A DNA stretch of 53,657 nt from an uncultured Oscillibacter sp. (GTDB lineage: Bacteria > Bacillota > Clostridia > Oscillospirales > Oscillospiraceae), in contig NZ_URDP01000010.1 in assembly GCF_900546705.1 (NCBI RefSeq), positions 1 through 53,657 on the forward strand, given 5' to 3'. The position numbers were made by a program, and so were the translations under genes. The notes under the pieces were generated by a model. That model saw only the letters and a list, made by a program, of their open reading frames with translations, was not told the origin of the DNA and searched no databases. Below are positions 8,470-16,174 of the stretch, piece after piece (the first letter of the stretch is position 1; each line of letters begins with the position of its first letter).

Positions 8470-9414
8470 TCATCCTCCGATCTCATTCATGGTGCGGGGG
8501 GTTTTGCTGCCGCCGGAAGCCAGATGATGCCGGGGGGGCTTTTGGGCGATGCCCCGGACGATAGCGTCCAGCAGCGCCTGGCCGTGCAGTCCCCGCAGGG
8601 GGAGCTCCTCCGCAGAGTGCAGGCAGCCCTTGAGTCTGCCGTCCGCTGTGACCCGGACCCGTCGGCAGTCGGCGCAGAAGTCGTGGCTCACCGGGGAAAT
8701 CAGGCCCACCGTGCCTGCCGCACCGGGCAGACGGTACCGGCGGGCTACGCCCTGGGAGGAGATTTCCTGTAAAGTGGAAACCCTTTTCAGCACTTCCTCC
8801 CCGGGGAGAAAGCAGCTCTTGTCCCAACCGGCGCAGGGGCCCATGGGCATCAGCTCAATGAAGCGCATCTCCCAGGGGTGGGTGCGGGTAAGATCGACCA
8901 GATCTTCGATCTCGTCATCGTTGAAGCCGCCGATCAGGACGGTGTCAAATTTCAGGTTCTGAAAGCCAGCCTTTTCCGCGGCGGCAATGCCCGACAGTAC
9001 GTCCGAAAGCGTTCCGCGCCGCGTCATGGCGGCGAATCGATCCGGCCGCAGGGTGTCCAGACTGATGTTCAGCCGGTCCACACCTGCTTGGCGAAGCGGT
9101 ACTGCCAGCGTCTCCAGAAGCGAGCCGTTGGTGGTCATGCAAAGCTCCTGAAGGCCGGGAATGGCCCGCAGGGACCGGCACAGCTCCACAATGCCCCGCC
9201 GTACCAGAGGTTCTCCACCTGTTAAGCGAATCTTCTTTACACCAAGCTGCACACAAGCTGACGCAATTTCCGCCAGCTCCTCCAGCGTGAGCATCTCCTC
9301 ATGATGCCGCTTGGGCACACCCTCTTCCGGCATACAGTAGCGGCAGCGGTAATTGCAAAGGTCCGTTACGCTCAGACGAAGGTAATCTATGGTTCTTCCG
9401 CAGCCATCCAGCAT
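8470..9414 (-). CDS. moaA: GTP 3',8-cyclase MoaA
   Basis: This 314-residue radical SAM enzyme makes the first molybdenum cofactor intermediate from GTP. The N-terminal cluster motif is C-x3-C-x2-C (CNYRCRYC), the SAM motif is RLTGGEPLVRRG, and the second cluster is C-x2-C-x13-C (CADCRRVRV...KGC). The protein ends in Gly-Gly (EIGG), as functional MoaA proteins do. An AGGAGG SD is placed correctly. It is the first gene of a four-gene minus-strand operon with a candidate molybdate-responsive operator at its promoter. Confidence 0.96.
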   Translation of the reverse strand: MLDGCGRTIDYLRLSVTDLCNYRCRYCMPEEGVPKRHHEEMLTLEELAEIASACVQLGVKKIRLTGGEPLVRRGIVELCRSLRAIPGLQELCMTTNGSLLETLAVPLRQAGVDRLNISLDTLRPDRFAAMTRRGTLSDVLSGIAAAEKAGFQNLKFDTVLIGGFNDDEIEDLVDLTRTHPWEMRFIELMPMGPCAGWDKSCFLPGEEVLKRVSTLQEISSQGVARRYRLPGAAGTVGLISPVSHDFCADCRRVRVTADGRLKGCLHSAEELPLRGLHGQALLDAIVRGIAQKPPRHHLASGGSKTPRTMNEIGG

Positions 9415-9427
9415 AAGGGCCTCCTGT

Positions 9428-9490
9428 CGTGATACTCAATGAAGGTAAACGTTATTGGTTTCATGATAGCAGATTCCGGAAAAAAGTCAA
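9428..9490 (-). promoter_or_regulatory. moaA promoter with candidate ModE-type operator
   Basis: On the minus strand TTGACT (9490-9485), 16 bases and TATCAT (9468-9463) form a good promoter. A 24-base dyad (9451-9428) starting CGTTTACC and ending GTATCACG sits just after the -10 box, at about +6 to +29. It matches the modA dyad in length, arm sequence and spacing. Position over the early transcribed region suits a repressor. Confidence 0.6.
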
Positions 9491-9523
9491 GAAAAAGGGT
9501 GCCCCGCCGTTGTTCGGCGGGGC
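9491..9523 (-). terminator. intrinsic terminator after the hcpR-like gene
   Basis: A nine-base-pair GC stem (GCCCCGCCG with CGGCGGGGC) is followed on the minus strand by ACCCTTTTTC. It lies between the regulator gene and the moaA promoter. Confidence 0.75.
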
Positions 9524-9540
9524 AGTCGGAAATATGCGGA

Positions 9541-10212
9541 TCAGCAATCCTCCGCACCTTTGAGAAGACGGAAATAATTGCGCTGGGTTTCGATGAGCCC
9601 ATCCTGCTGCATTTTGCTCAGTTCATTGGACAGGGCGCTGCGCTCTACGTTCAGGTAGTCGGCCAGCTGCTGACGGTTGAAGGGGATGGTGAAGCTGCGC
9701 TTGCCGGTGCGGATGGCCTGATAGGAAAGGTAAGACAGCAGGCGCCCCCGGATGGTCTTGGGGGCCGTATGGAAGATCTTGCGGGACAGATTCAGGTTTT
9801 TTTGGGCGGAGAGCGCCAGAAGATTCTGAATGAGCCGGCTGTGATGGGTACAGCTGTGGGTGCAGATCTGCAGGACTCGTCCTACATTTAAAAAGAGAAC
9901 TTCTGCAGCCTCGGCAGTGACCACATCCACCATCATGGGCTCGCCGGGGGTGCAGGCATAGGTCTCGGCGAAGATCTGCCCGGGGCCCACGCTGTCCAGC
10001 ACAGTGGTGTTGCCCCAAAGGTCGTTGTTCTCAATTAGTGCCCGGCCGGAGAGGATCAGACCCAGGGAGGCGGTCACGTCGCCGGTGCGGAGGATCATCT
10101 GACCCTTGGCATAGCACCGGTGCTCCGCTCCCAGACAGCCCAGCATCTCCTCCGCCTCCTGAGGCGAAATTCCGCGGAAGAGGGGAGTTTTCGATAAAGC
10201 GGTAAAATCCAT
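9541..10212 (-). CDS. Crp/Fnr family regulator, HcpR-like
   Basis: This 223-residue transcription factor has an N-terminal cyclic-nucleotide-type sensor domain (ILRTGDVTASLGLILSGRA, residues about 40-60). Its C-terminal winged helix-turn-helix reads NRQQLADYLNVERSALSNEL. It diverges from hcp, the usual place for HcpR-type regulators that sense nitrosative or redox stress and turn on hcp. No cysteine motif for an Fnr iron-sulfur cluster is seen. The assignment as HcpR is by domain type and neighbour. Its own promoter region carries the same palindrome, so it may control itself. Confidence 0.85.
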   Translation of the reverse strand: MDFTALSKTPLFRGISPQEAEEMLGCLGAEHRCYAKGQMILRTGDVTASLGLILSGRALIENNDLWGNTTVLDSVGPGQIFAETYACTPGEPMMVDVVTAEAAEVLFLNVGRVLQICTHSCTHHSRLIQNLLALSAQKNLNLSRKIFHTAPKTIRGRLLSYLSYQAIRTGKRSFTIPFNRQQLADYLNVERSALSNELSKMQQDGLIETQRNYFRLLKGAEDC

Positions 10213-10229
10213 AGTGATTTGTTCCCTTC

Positions 10230-10287
10230 GTTGTTATAACAACATCTGTATGGGAAAAACTCTAGTATAGTATGCACAGAAAGTCAA
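10230..10287. promoter_or_regulatory. hcpR-hcp divergent control region with 14-base palindrome
   Basis: GTTGTTATAACAAC at 10230-10243 is a perfect palindrome. For hcp, TATAGT (10266-10271) is a good -10 with no -35 match 17 bases upstream. The palindrome centre (10236.5) is about 41.5 bases before the expected start near 10278, the class II position for Crp/Fnr activators. For the regulator, TTGACT (10287-10282), 17 bases and TAGAGT (10264-10259) form a minus-strand promoter, placing the palindrome at about +10 to +23, where it could block transcription. Confidence 0.65.
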
Positions 10288-10327
10288 GCCCGGTGATGCC
10301 AGGTGTCCCGGGGACGTACAGGAGGAA

Positions 10328-11977
10328 ATGAATTTGGAACAGAACATGTTTTGCTATCAGTGCCAGGAGACGGCGCTCTGCAAGGGCTGCACCCGCGTGG
10401 GCGTGTGCGGAAAGACCCCCGATGTGGCAGCCATGCAGGATCTTCTGGTGTATGTGACCAAGGGCCTCTCCGCCGTGACTACCGCTCTGCGGAAAGAGGG
10501 AAAGCCGGTCTCCGCCCAGGTCAATCACCTCATCACCCTGAATCTCTTCACCACTATCACCAACGCAAACTTTGACAAGGAGGCCATTGAGGCCCGCATC
10601 CGTGCCACGCTGGACACCAAAAAGGAGCTGCTCTCCCAGCTGAGCGACACCGCGAACCTGCCCGAGGCTGCCCTGTGGGACGGCATCGGCAGCTGGGAAG
10701 AGAAGGCCAAGACGGTGGGCGTTCTCTCCACCGAAAATGAAGATATCCGCTCTTTGCGGGAGCTGATCACCTATGGCCTCAAGGGCCTTTCCGCCTACTC
10801 CAAGCACGCCAACGCGCTGCTGCAGGACGACGGGGAGGTGGACGCCTTCTTGCAGCGGGCCCTGGCTGCCACACTGGATGACAGCCTCAGCGCAGACGAG
10901 TTGGTAGCGCTGACGCTGGAGACCGGCAAGTACGGCGTCTCCGGCATGGCTCTGCTGGACAAGGCCAACACCACTGCCTACGGAAACCCTGAGATCACCA
11001 AGGTGAACATCGGCGTGGGCAAGAACCCGGGCATCCTGGTCTCCGGCCACGACCTGCGGGATCTGGAGATGCTGCTTCAGCAGACCCAGGGCACCGGCGT
11101 GGACGTGTACACCCACTCCGAGATGCTGCCGGCCCACTACTATCCCGCCTTTAAGAAGTACCCCAACTTTGTGGGAAACTACGGCAACGCCTGGTGGAAG
11201 CAGAAGGAGGAGTTTGAGTCCTTCCATGGCCCGATCCTCATGACCACCAACTGCATCGTGCCCCCCAAGGACAGCTACAAGGACCGCCTCTACACCACCG
11301 GCGCCGCCGGATACCCGGGCTGCCGGCACATCCCCGGCGGGATCGGCGAGGAGAAGGACTTCTCCGCCATCATCGAGCACGCCAAGCGCTGTGCGCCGCC
11401 GGAGCAGATCGAGCAGGGCGAGATTGTGGGCGGCTTTGCCCACGCGCAGGTGCTTGCCCTGGCTGACAAGGTGGTCGAGGCCGTCAAGTCCGGTGCCATC
11501 CGGAAGTTCGTGGTCATGGCCGGCTGTGACGGCCGGGCCAAGAGCCGGGAGTACTATACGGAGTTTGCCAAGGCCCTGCCCCACGACACGGTCATCCTCA
11601 CGGCAGGCTGCGCCAAGTATAAGTACAACAAGCTGCCTCTGGGCGATATCGGCGGCATTCCCCGGGTGCTGGACGCGGGCCAGTGCAACGACTCCTACTC
11701 TCTGGCGGTGATCGCCCTGAAGCTCAAGGAGGTCTTTGGCCTGGAGGACATCAACGACCTGCCGATCGTCTACAACATTGCCTGGTATGAGCAGAAGGCG
11801 GTCATCGTGCTGCTGGCGCTGCTGTACCTGGGGGTCAAGAACATCCACCTGGGCCCCACGCTGCCGGCATTCCTCAGCCCCAACGTGGCCAAGGTGCTGA
11901 CGGAACAGTTCGGCATTGCCGGTATCGGCTCTGTGGAGGAGGACCTGGCGCTGCTGGTGGGTCCGTCCGAACACTGA
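10328..11977 (+). CDS. hcp: hydroxylamine reductase / hybrid cluster protein
   Basis: This 549-residue hybrid cluster protein acts in nitric oxide and hydroxylamine stress metabolism in anaerobes. The N-terminal cluster cysteines are CYQC followed by GCTRVGVC. Hybrid-cluster ligands are visible in TTNCIVPP, GAAGYPGCRH, TAGCAKYKYNK and DAGQCNDSYS. The ATG at 10328 has AGGAGG only two bases away; a TTG six bases later (10334) has better spacing and may be the true start. The gene has its own promoter and terminator. Confidence 0.95.
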   Translation: MNLEQNMFCYQCQETALCKGCTRVGVCGKTPDVAAMQDLLVYVTKGLSAVTTALRKEGKPVSAQVNHLITLNLFTTITNANFDKEAIEARIRATLDTKKELLSQLSDTANLPEAALWDGIGSWEEKAKTVGVLSTENEDIRSLRELITYGLKGLSAYSKHANALLQDDGEVDAFLQRALAATLDDSLSADELVALTLETGKYGVSGMALLDKANTTAYGNPEITKVNIGVGKNPGILVSGHDLRDLEMLLQQTQGTGVDVYTHSEMLPAHYYPAFKKYPNFVGNYGNAWWKQKEEFESFHGPILMTTNCIVPPKDSYKDRLYTTGAAGYPGCRHIPGGIGEEKDFSAIIEHAKRCAPPEQIEQGEIVGGFAHAQVLALADKVVEAVKSGAIRKFVVMAGCDGRAKSREYYTEFAKALPHDTVILTAGCAKYKYNKLPLGDIGGIPRVLDAGQCNDSYSLAVIALKLKEVFGLEDINDLPIVYNIAWYEQKAVIVLLALLYLGVKNIHLGPTLPAFLSPNVAKVLTEQFGIAGIGSVEEDLALLVGPSEH

Positions 11978-11996
11978 CGGAAATCGAAAGACAGGA

Positions 11997-12027
11997 AAAA
12001 GCAGGGCACAAAAGTGCCCTGCTTTTT
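11997..12027 (+). terminator. bidirectional terminator between hcp and lipoprotein gene
   Basis: A nine-base-pair stem (GCAGGGCAC with GTGCCCTGC) is flanked by A and T runs, so it can end transcription from both sides. Confidence 0.85.
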
Positions 12028-12030
12028 GTT

Positions 12031-12417
12031 TTAGTTGGCAGCTTCCTGGACGGAAACGGCTACGGGAGCCGGGTCCTCATTGTCCAGGGTACCGGTGTAG
12101 GTGACCACCACCTTGTCGCCCTCTTCCAGAGCGCTCTGGTCCACATCATCACCGAAGTCGAAGATGTGGTAGTCGCCCTTGTCGTCCACCAGTACCAGGT
12201 AGCCGTCCAGGCGGTTCACGATACCGGTGAAGGTCTGGGTCTCCGCGTCCTGATCCTTGGTGTCATCCTGTCCCGCGGCGTCCTGTTCCATGGGAGCGTT
12301 CTGCTCGGTGACGGCCTGCTGGTCATCGGTATTCTGCTTGCCGGCGTCTTTTTTTCCGCAGGCAGCCAGGGACAAAAGCAGGCACGCGGCCAGAGCAAAC
12401 GTAAGAATTTTTTTCAT
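12031..12417 (-). CDS. small acidic lipoprotein
   Basis: This 128-residue protein has a clear lipoprotein signal (SLAACGKK). A Gln/Asp/Glu-rich linker (residues about 25-60) leads to a compact domain that looks beta-rich (TFTGIVNRLDGYLVLVDDKG...KVVVTYTGTL). I do not recognise the family with certainty; the folded part resembles small OB-like envelope domains. The start is set by the signal peptide and an AAAGGA SD; a longer in-frame reading exists but would bury the signal. It sits alone, convergent with hcp. Confidence 0.8.
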   Translation of the reverse strand: MKKILTFALAACLLLSLAACGKKDAGKQNTDDQQAVTEQNAPMEQDAAGQDDTKDQDAETQTFTGIVNRLDGYLVLVDDKGDYHIFDFGDDVDQSALEEGDKVVVTYTGTLDNEDPAPVAVSVQEAAN

Positions 12418-12627
12418 GAGATAAATTCCTTTCCAAATGATATGCAAACAGTCTCTCCCAACTGGCTTGCAGATTCTCCCTTCGTTTTCCCTCCTGCCGT
12501 TTTTGGATTTTTGCTGTTTCATCCTCCTCACCCGGCAGTGCCCGTGATTATATAGCACGCCGCATGGGAAAGAAACTGCAATTTGGAAACAAATTCTGAC
12601 TGAAAAATGACAATTGTGAACAAATTG

Positions 12628-12659
12628 AAAAGGCGGAGGGAATATTTCCCTCCGCCTTT
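12628..12659 (-). terminator. intrinsic terminator of tspO
   Basis: A 13-base-pair stem of the form AAAGGCGGAGGGA with TCCCTCCGCCTTT has a T run on the minus strand. Confidence 0.8.
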
Positions 12660-12669
12660 GGGCCGGAAT

Positions 12670-13143
12670 TCAGTTCAGCCGCCAGACTCCGAAGTTCAGA
12701 TAAGCCGCAAAACTCACCCACAGAAGATAGGGGATCTGCATCCAGGCGGCCAGACGGTCGGTCCGATGAAACACGGCAATCATCCAGATAATCAGGCCCC
12801 ACAGCACCAGCAGCCAGATGAGCGCCAGACCGAAGCGCTGGAGATTGAAGAAAATGATACTCCAGAAGAAGTTGAATCCAAGCTGCAGGAAAAAGATCCG
12901 CAGTCCCTGACTCCGCGCATCAGACGGGGAAGCCAGATAGATCCGGGCTGCGCCGGCACCCATCAGGGCAAACAGAATGCCCCATACAATGGGGAAGGCT
13001 ATGGGTGGCGGGGAAAGCGGCGGCTGGACAATGGACTGGCTGTACGTCTTTGCGCCTTTCCGGGTCAGCCAGCCGGAGAGGGCGCCGATTGCCTCTGTCA
13101 GGAGAATCCACACCGCGTAGATTTTCCACCGATGTTTTCGCAT
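12670..13143 (-). CDS. tspO: TspO/MBR family membrane protein
   Basis: This 157-residue protein has five hydrophobic helices and the Trp/Pro-rich TspO pattern (QPPLSPPPIAFPIVWGILF, LQLGFNFFWSIIFF, PYLLWVSFAAYLNFGVW). TspO proteins bind tetrapyrroles or cholesterol-like ligands, and their role in anaerobes is unclear. The start at 13143 has only a weak SD (GGTGATG). The gene is monocistronic and diverges from yqeC. Confidence 0.88.
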   Translation of the reverse strand: MRKHRWKIYAVWILLTEAIGALSGWLTRKGAKTYSQSIVQPPLSPPPIAFPIVWGILFALMGAGAARIYLASPSDARSQGLRIFFLQLGFNFFWSIIFFNLQRFGLALIWLLVLWGLIIWMIAVFHRTDRLAAWMQIPYLLWVSFAAYLNFGVWRLN

Positions 13144-13277
13144 AGATCATCACCCGGTATGAGCTTATGCAGTTTGGCAGGGTGCTATACAGATGCCGGA
13201 CATTTTCAATATGGAAAAATTTTCGGATGATTTGTCAAACTCGTGCGCGGACGTTACAGGGTGCAGGCCTGCCGCCC

Positions 13278-13306
13278 TTGACGGTGGGGCACGCAGGTGT
13301 TATTCT
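13278..13306 (+). promoter_or_regulatory. promoter of yqeC-yqeB-selD
   Basis: TTGACG, a 17-base spacer and TATTCT lie 30 bases before the yqeC start. No copy of the 24-base modA/moaA dyad is seen here. Confidence 0.6.
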
Positions 13307-13335
13307 ACAAAAAGAAGAACGAAAGGGGGAGCGGT

Positions 13336-13998
13336 ATGGCACTGGCTGACCTGCTTGCGGTGGGCCCCGGCGTCACCGCTGTCATTGGCGGCGGCGGCAA
13401 GACCACGCTGCTGGCTGTGCTGGGCCGGGAGTTGGCGGCAAAAGGGCGGGTGGTGCTGTGCACCACCACGAAGATTTTTCCCTTTCCAAATCTGCCCTGC
13501 GCCCGCACGGCGGAGGAGTTGGAAGCGCTGGCCGGTCAAAGGCTTGTCTGCACGGGAACGGTGATCCCGGAAACGGGGAAGCTCACGGCTCCGCCGGTCC
13601 CCATTTCCGCGCTGGAGCGGGAATTTGACTATGTGCTGGTGGAAGCGGACGGGGCGGCCCACCGGCCGCTGAAGGCCCATGCGCCCCATGAGCCGGTGAT
13701 CCCGCCGGAGGCATCCAATGTGATTTTGGTGGTGGGGGCGTCCGGCTTTGGGCAGCCGATTTCTCAGGCGGCTCACCGGCCGGAGCGGTATGCGGCGCTG
13801 GCGGGCGCGGGGCTGGAGGATCTGGTCACGCCGGAACTGGCGGCGGCGGTGATCCGGGCGGAGGGACTCCACGACCGGGTGTATCTCAACCAGGCGGAGA
13901 CGCTTTTCCGTCCGACGGACGCAAAGACTTTTGCACAGTGCACGGGCGGACCCGTTTTGGCGGGCAGTCTGCAAAGAGAGGAGTATTTTGTATGCTGA
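13336..13998 (+). CDS. yqeC: selenium-dependent hydroxylase accessory protein YqeC
   Basis: This 220-residue protein matches YqeC, a marker of organisms with selenium-dependent molybdenum hydroxylases; the reaction is not known. An N-terminal P-loop-like GGGGKTTLLAVLG, CTTTKIFP and EADGAAHRPLKAH are typical. AAAGGGGGA sits five bases before the chosen ATG; the longer in-frame reading from 13297 would begin inside the promoter. It is the first gene of a three-gene operon, and its stop overlaps yqeB by seven bases. Confidence 0.9.
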   Translation: MALADLLAVGPGVTAVIGGGGKTTLLAVLGRELAAKGRVVLCTTTKIFPFPNLPCARTAEELEALAGQRLVCTGTVIPETGKLTAPPVPISALEREFDYVLVEADGAAHRPLKAHAPHEPVIPPEASNVILVVGASGFGQPISQAAHRPERYAALAGAGLEDLVTPELAAAVIRAEGLHDRVYLNQAETLFRPTDAKTFAQCTGGPVLAGSLQREEYFVC

Positions 13999-15077
13999 CG
14001 GTGATTCGCGGCGCCGGGGACCTGGCCAGTGGGATTGCCCTGCGGCTCAGGCGTGCCGGGATTCGGGTGGTCATGACAGACGTGGAGCGGCCGACTGCCA
14101 TCCGGCGGACGGTGTGCTTTTCCCAGGCGGTGGTCCTGGGGGAGACAGTGGTGGAAGGCGTGACAGCCCGCCGGGCCTCGTCTCCCAAGGATGCGTTGGC
14201 CTTGCTGGAAGAGGGTGTTATCCCTGTGCTGGCCGACCCGGAGGGGGCCTGCATCCCGGCGCTGAGACCGGCGGCGGTGGTGGATGCTATCCTGGCCAAG
14301 CGGAACCTGGGGACGAAGATCACGGACGCACCGGTGGTCATCGGCGTGGGACCCGGCTTCACTGCCGGAGAGGACTGTCATGCGGTGGTGGAAACCATGC
14401 GTGGACACTACCTGGGCCGGGTGATGTACCAGGGCTCCGCCATTCCCAATACGGGGATTCCGGGCCTTATCGGCGGCTTTGCCGGCGAGCGGGTGTTGCG
14501 GGCCCCGGCGGACGGCGTGTTCCGCCAGGTGCTGGATATCGGCGCCCAGGTGAAGATGGGCGACGTGGCCGCCACCGTGGATGGTCAGCCCATGGTCTGC
14601 ACCCTAGACGGCGTGCTGCGGGGCATCCTGGCGGACGGTACGCCGGTGCACAAGGGCATGAAGGCGGGGGACATCGACCCCCGGTGTGAGATCCGCCACT
14701 GCTACTGTGCCAGCGACAAGGCGCTGGCAGTGGGCGGCGGTGTGCTGGAGGCTATTTTGCACTTTACCGGCGCTCTGGAAGAGGCAAGCGCACCCGCTGC
14801 TGCGGACTTGTACAGTGCGGTGCAAAACGAGCTGACGGAGGGCAGAAGTCTGGCGGCACTGGCTATGCTGATCGACGGCGGCCGGGAGCTGGAGTTCACG
14901 TTCCGGAGCGGGACCTATTTCCTCTCCCGCCATGGTTCTGCCCGGGGGGTTTCCCTGTGGCATGAAAAGGAAGAGCAGGCCTTTTCCAATGTGTGGAGCC
15001 TGCTCTCCGGCGCCCGGCTGGAGGGCGTGCCTTTCCAGGAGGCATGGATATCCTGCGCCATTGTGACGCTCTTTTAA
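13992..15077 (+). CDS. yqeB: selenium-dependent molybdenum hydroxylase accessory protein YqeB, extended
   Basis: This 361-residue protein starts with a YqeB domain: an N-terminal Rossmann-like RGAGDLASGIALRLRRAG, then GTKITDAPVVIGVGPGFTAG and a biotinyl-like segment (LRAPADGVFRQVLDIGAQVKMGDV). YqeB proteins as I recall them end near residue 270. Here about 90 more residues follow (from ADLYSAVQNELTEGRSLAAL to the end) that I do not recognise. YqeB is thought to help place labile selenium in molybdenum hydroxylases. It overlaps yqeC and precedes selD by 12 bases. Confidence 0.88.
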   Translation: MLTVIRGAGDLASGIALRLRRAGIRVVMTDVERPTAIRRTVCFSQAVVLGETVVEGVTARRASSPKDALALLEEGVIPVLADPEGACIPALRPAAVVDAILAKRNLGTKITDAPVVIGVGPGFTAGEDCHAVVETMRGHYLGRVMYQGSAIPNTGIPGLIGGFAGERVLRAPADGVFRQVLDIGAQVKMGDVAATVDGQPMVCTLDGVLRGILADGTPVHKGMKAGDIDPRCEIRHCYCASDKALAVGGGVLEAILHFTGALEEASAPAAADLYSAVQNELTEGRSLAALAMLIDGGRELEFTFRSGTYFLSRHGSARGVSLWHEKEEQAFSNVWSLLSGARLEGVPFQEAWISCAIVTLF

Positions 15078-15089
15078 GGAGGCTTGCAG

Positions 15090-16127
15090 ATGGAAAACGA
15101 AGTGAAGCTGACGAAGCTGGCCAAATGTGCCGGGTGCGGCGCCAAGGTGGGAGCGGGCGTGCTGGCCCGTCTGCTGGAGGGAATCCGGGTCCATGAGGAC
15201 CCCAACTTGCTGGTGGGCTTCGACAAAAGCGACGACGCCTCGGTCTACAAGGTCAGCGACGATCTGGCCCTGGTGCAGACCGTGGACTTTTTCCCGCCCA
15301 TCGCCGACGACCCCTATCTCTTCGGCCAGATCGCCGCTACCAACGCCCTTTCCGACGTGTACGCCATGGGCGGAGAGCCGAAGCTGTGCCTGAATATCAT
15401 GGCGATTCCCGAGTCCATGCCCTCCGAAGCGGTGCATCAGATGCTGCGGGGCGGCTATGACAAGGTGTATGAGGCCGGAGCCCTCATCACCGGTGGACAC
15501 AGCATCCTGGACGACGAGCCCAAGTACGGCCTGGCGGTGACAGGCTTTGTCCATCCGGACCGGGTGCTGACCAACGCGGGGGCCCGTCCGGGGGACGTGC
15601 TGGTGCTGACCAAGCCCCTGGGCATCGGCATCCTCACCACAGCGGCCAAGGCGGGCATGGCCTCGGCGGAGGCGGTGGCTCTGGCGGAGCGGCTGATGAC
15701 CACCCTCAATAAGTCCGCCCGGGACGTGATGGTGCGCTACCGCGTTCATGCCTGTACGGATGTGACGGGCTTTGGCCTGATGGGCCACGCCTGCGAGATG
15801 GCCCAGGGCAGCGATGTGGAGCTGGAGATTGACACAGAGGCAGTGGACCTCATCCCGGAGGCGGTGGAGCACGCCAGAATGGGGGTCCTGCCTGCGGGCA
15901 TGTACCGCAACCGCAGCTTTGCCCAGGACTATGTGGACCCGGGCACTGTGGAGCTTTGCCGTCAGGATGTGCTGTACGATCCCCAGACGGCAGGCGGCCT
16001 TCTGATGGCGGTGGCGCCGGAGGATGCTCCGGCGCTGCTGGCGGAGCTCAGGGACTGCGTGCCCAGCGCCCAGCGCATTGGCAGCGTGCGCCCTTACGGA
16101 GGCGGGAAGCGGATCTTCCTGCGCTGA
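15090..16127 (+). CDS. selD: selenide, water dikinase SelD
   Basis: This 345-residue enzyme makes selenophosphate from selenide and ATP. The catalytic Cys is in KCAGCGAKVG (residue 16); no in-frame TGA is present, so this is a Cys rather than a Sec form. DKSDDASVYKV, VQTVDFFPPIADDPYLFGQIAATNALSDVYAMGG and GGHSI are family boxes. The ATG at 15090 has AAGGAGG seven bases upstream. Its place after yqeC and yqeB points to use in selenium-containing molybdenum hydroxylases, with or without selenocysteine synthesis elsewhere in the genome. Confidence 0.96.
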   Translation: MENEVKLTKLAKCAGCGAKVGAGVLARLLEGIRVHEDPNLLVGFDKSDDASVYKVSDDLALVQTVDFFPPIADDPYLFGQIAATNALSDVYAMGGEPKLCLNIMAIPESMPSEAVHQMLRGGYDKVYEAGALITGGHSILDDEPKYGLAVTGFVHPDRVLTNAGARPGDVLVLTKPLGIGILTTAAKAGMASAEAVALAERLMTTLNKSARDVMVRYRVHACTDVTGFGLMGHACEMAQGSDVELEIDTEAVDLIPEAVEHARMGVLPAGMYRNRSFAQDYVDPGTVELCRQDVLYDPQTAGGLLMAVAPEDAPALLAELRDCVPSAQRIGSVRPYGGGKRIFLR

Positions 16128-16133
16128 AAAGAG

Positions 16134-16172
16134 AAAATCCGTCCGGGAGCATTGCTCCCGGACGGATTTTTT
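16134..16172 (+). terminator. bidirectional terminator between selD and the reductase gene
   Basis: A near-perfect 17-base-pair stem (16134-16150 with 16154-16170) has a three-base loop and flanking A and T runs. Confidence 0.85.
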
Positions 16173-16174
16173 AT

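Noticed and set aside
12418..12558. Longer reading of the 128-residue lipoprotein from ATG at 12505 or upstream
   Set aside because: It would put about 30 basic residues before a clear lipoprotein signal. The inner ATG has its own SD.
15090..16127. Selenocysteine-containing SelD
   Set aside because: The catalytic position is a normal Cys codon and no in-frame TGA with a hairpin was seen.
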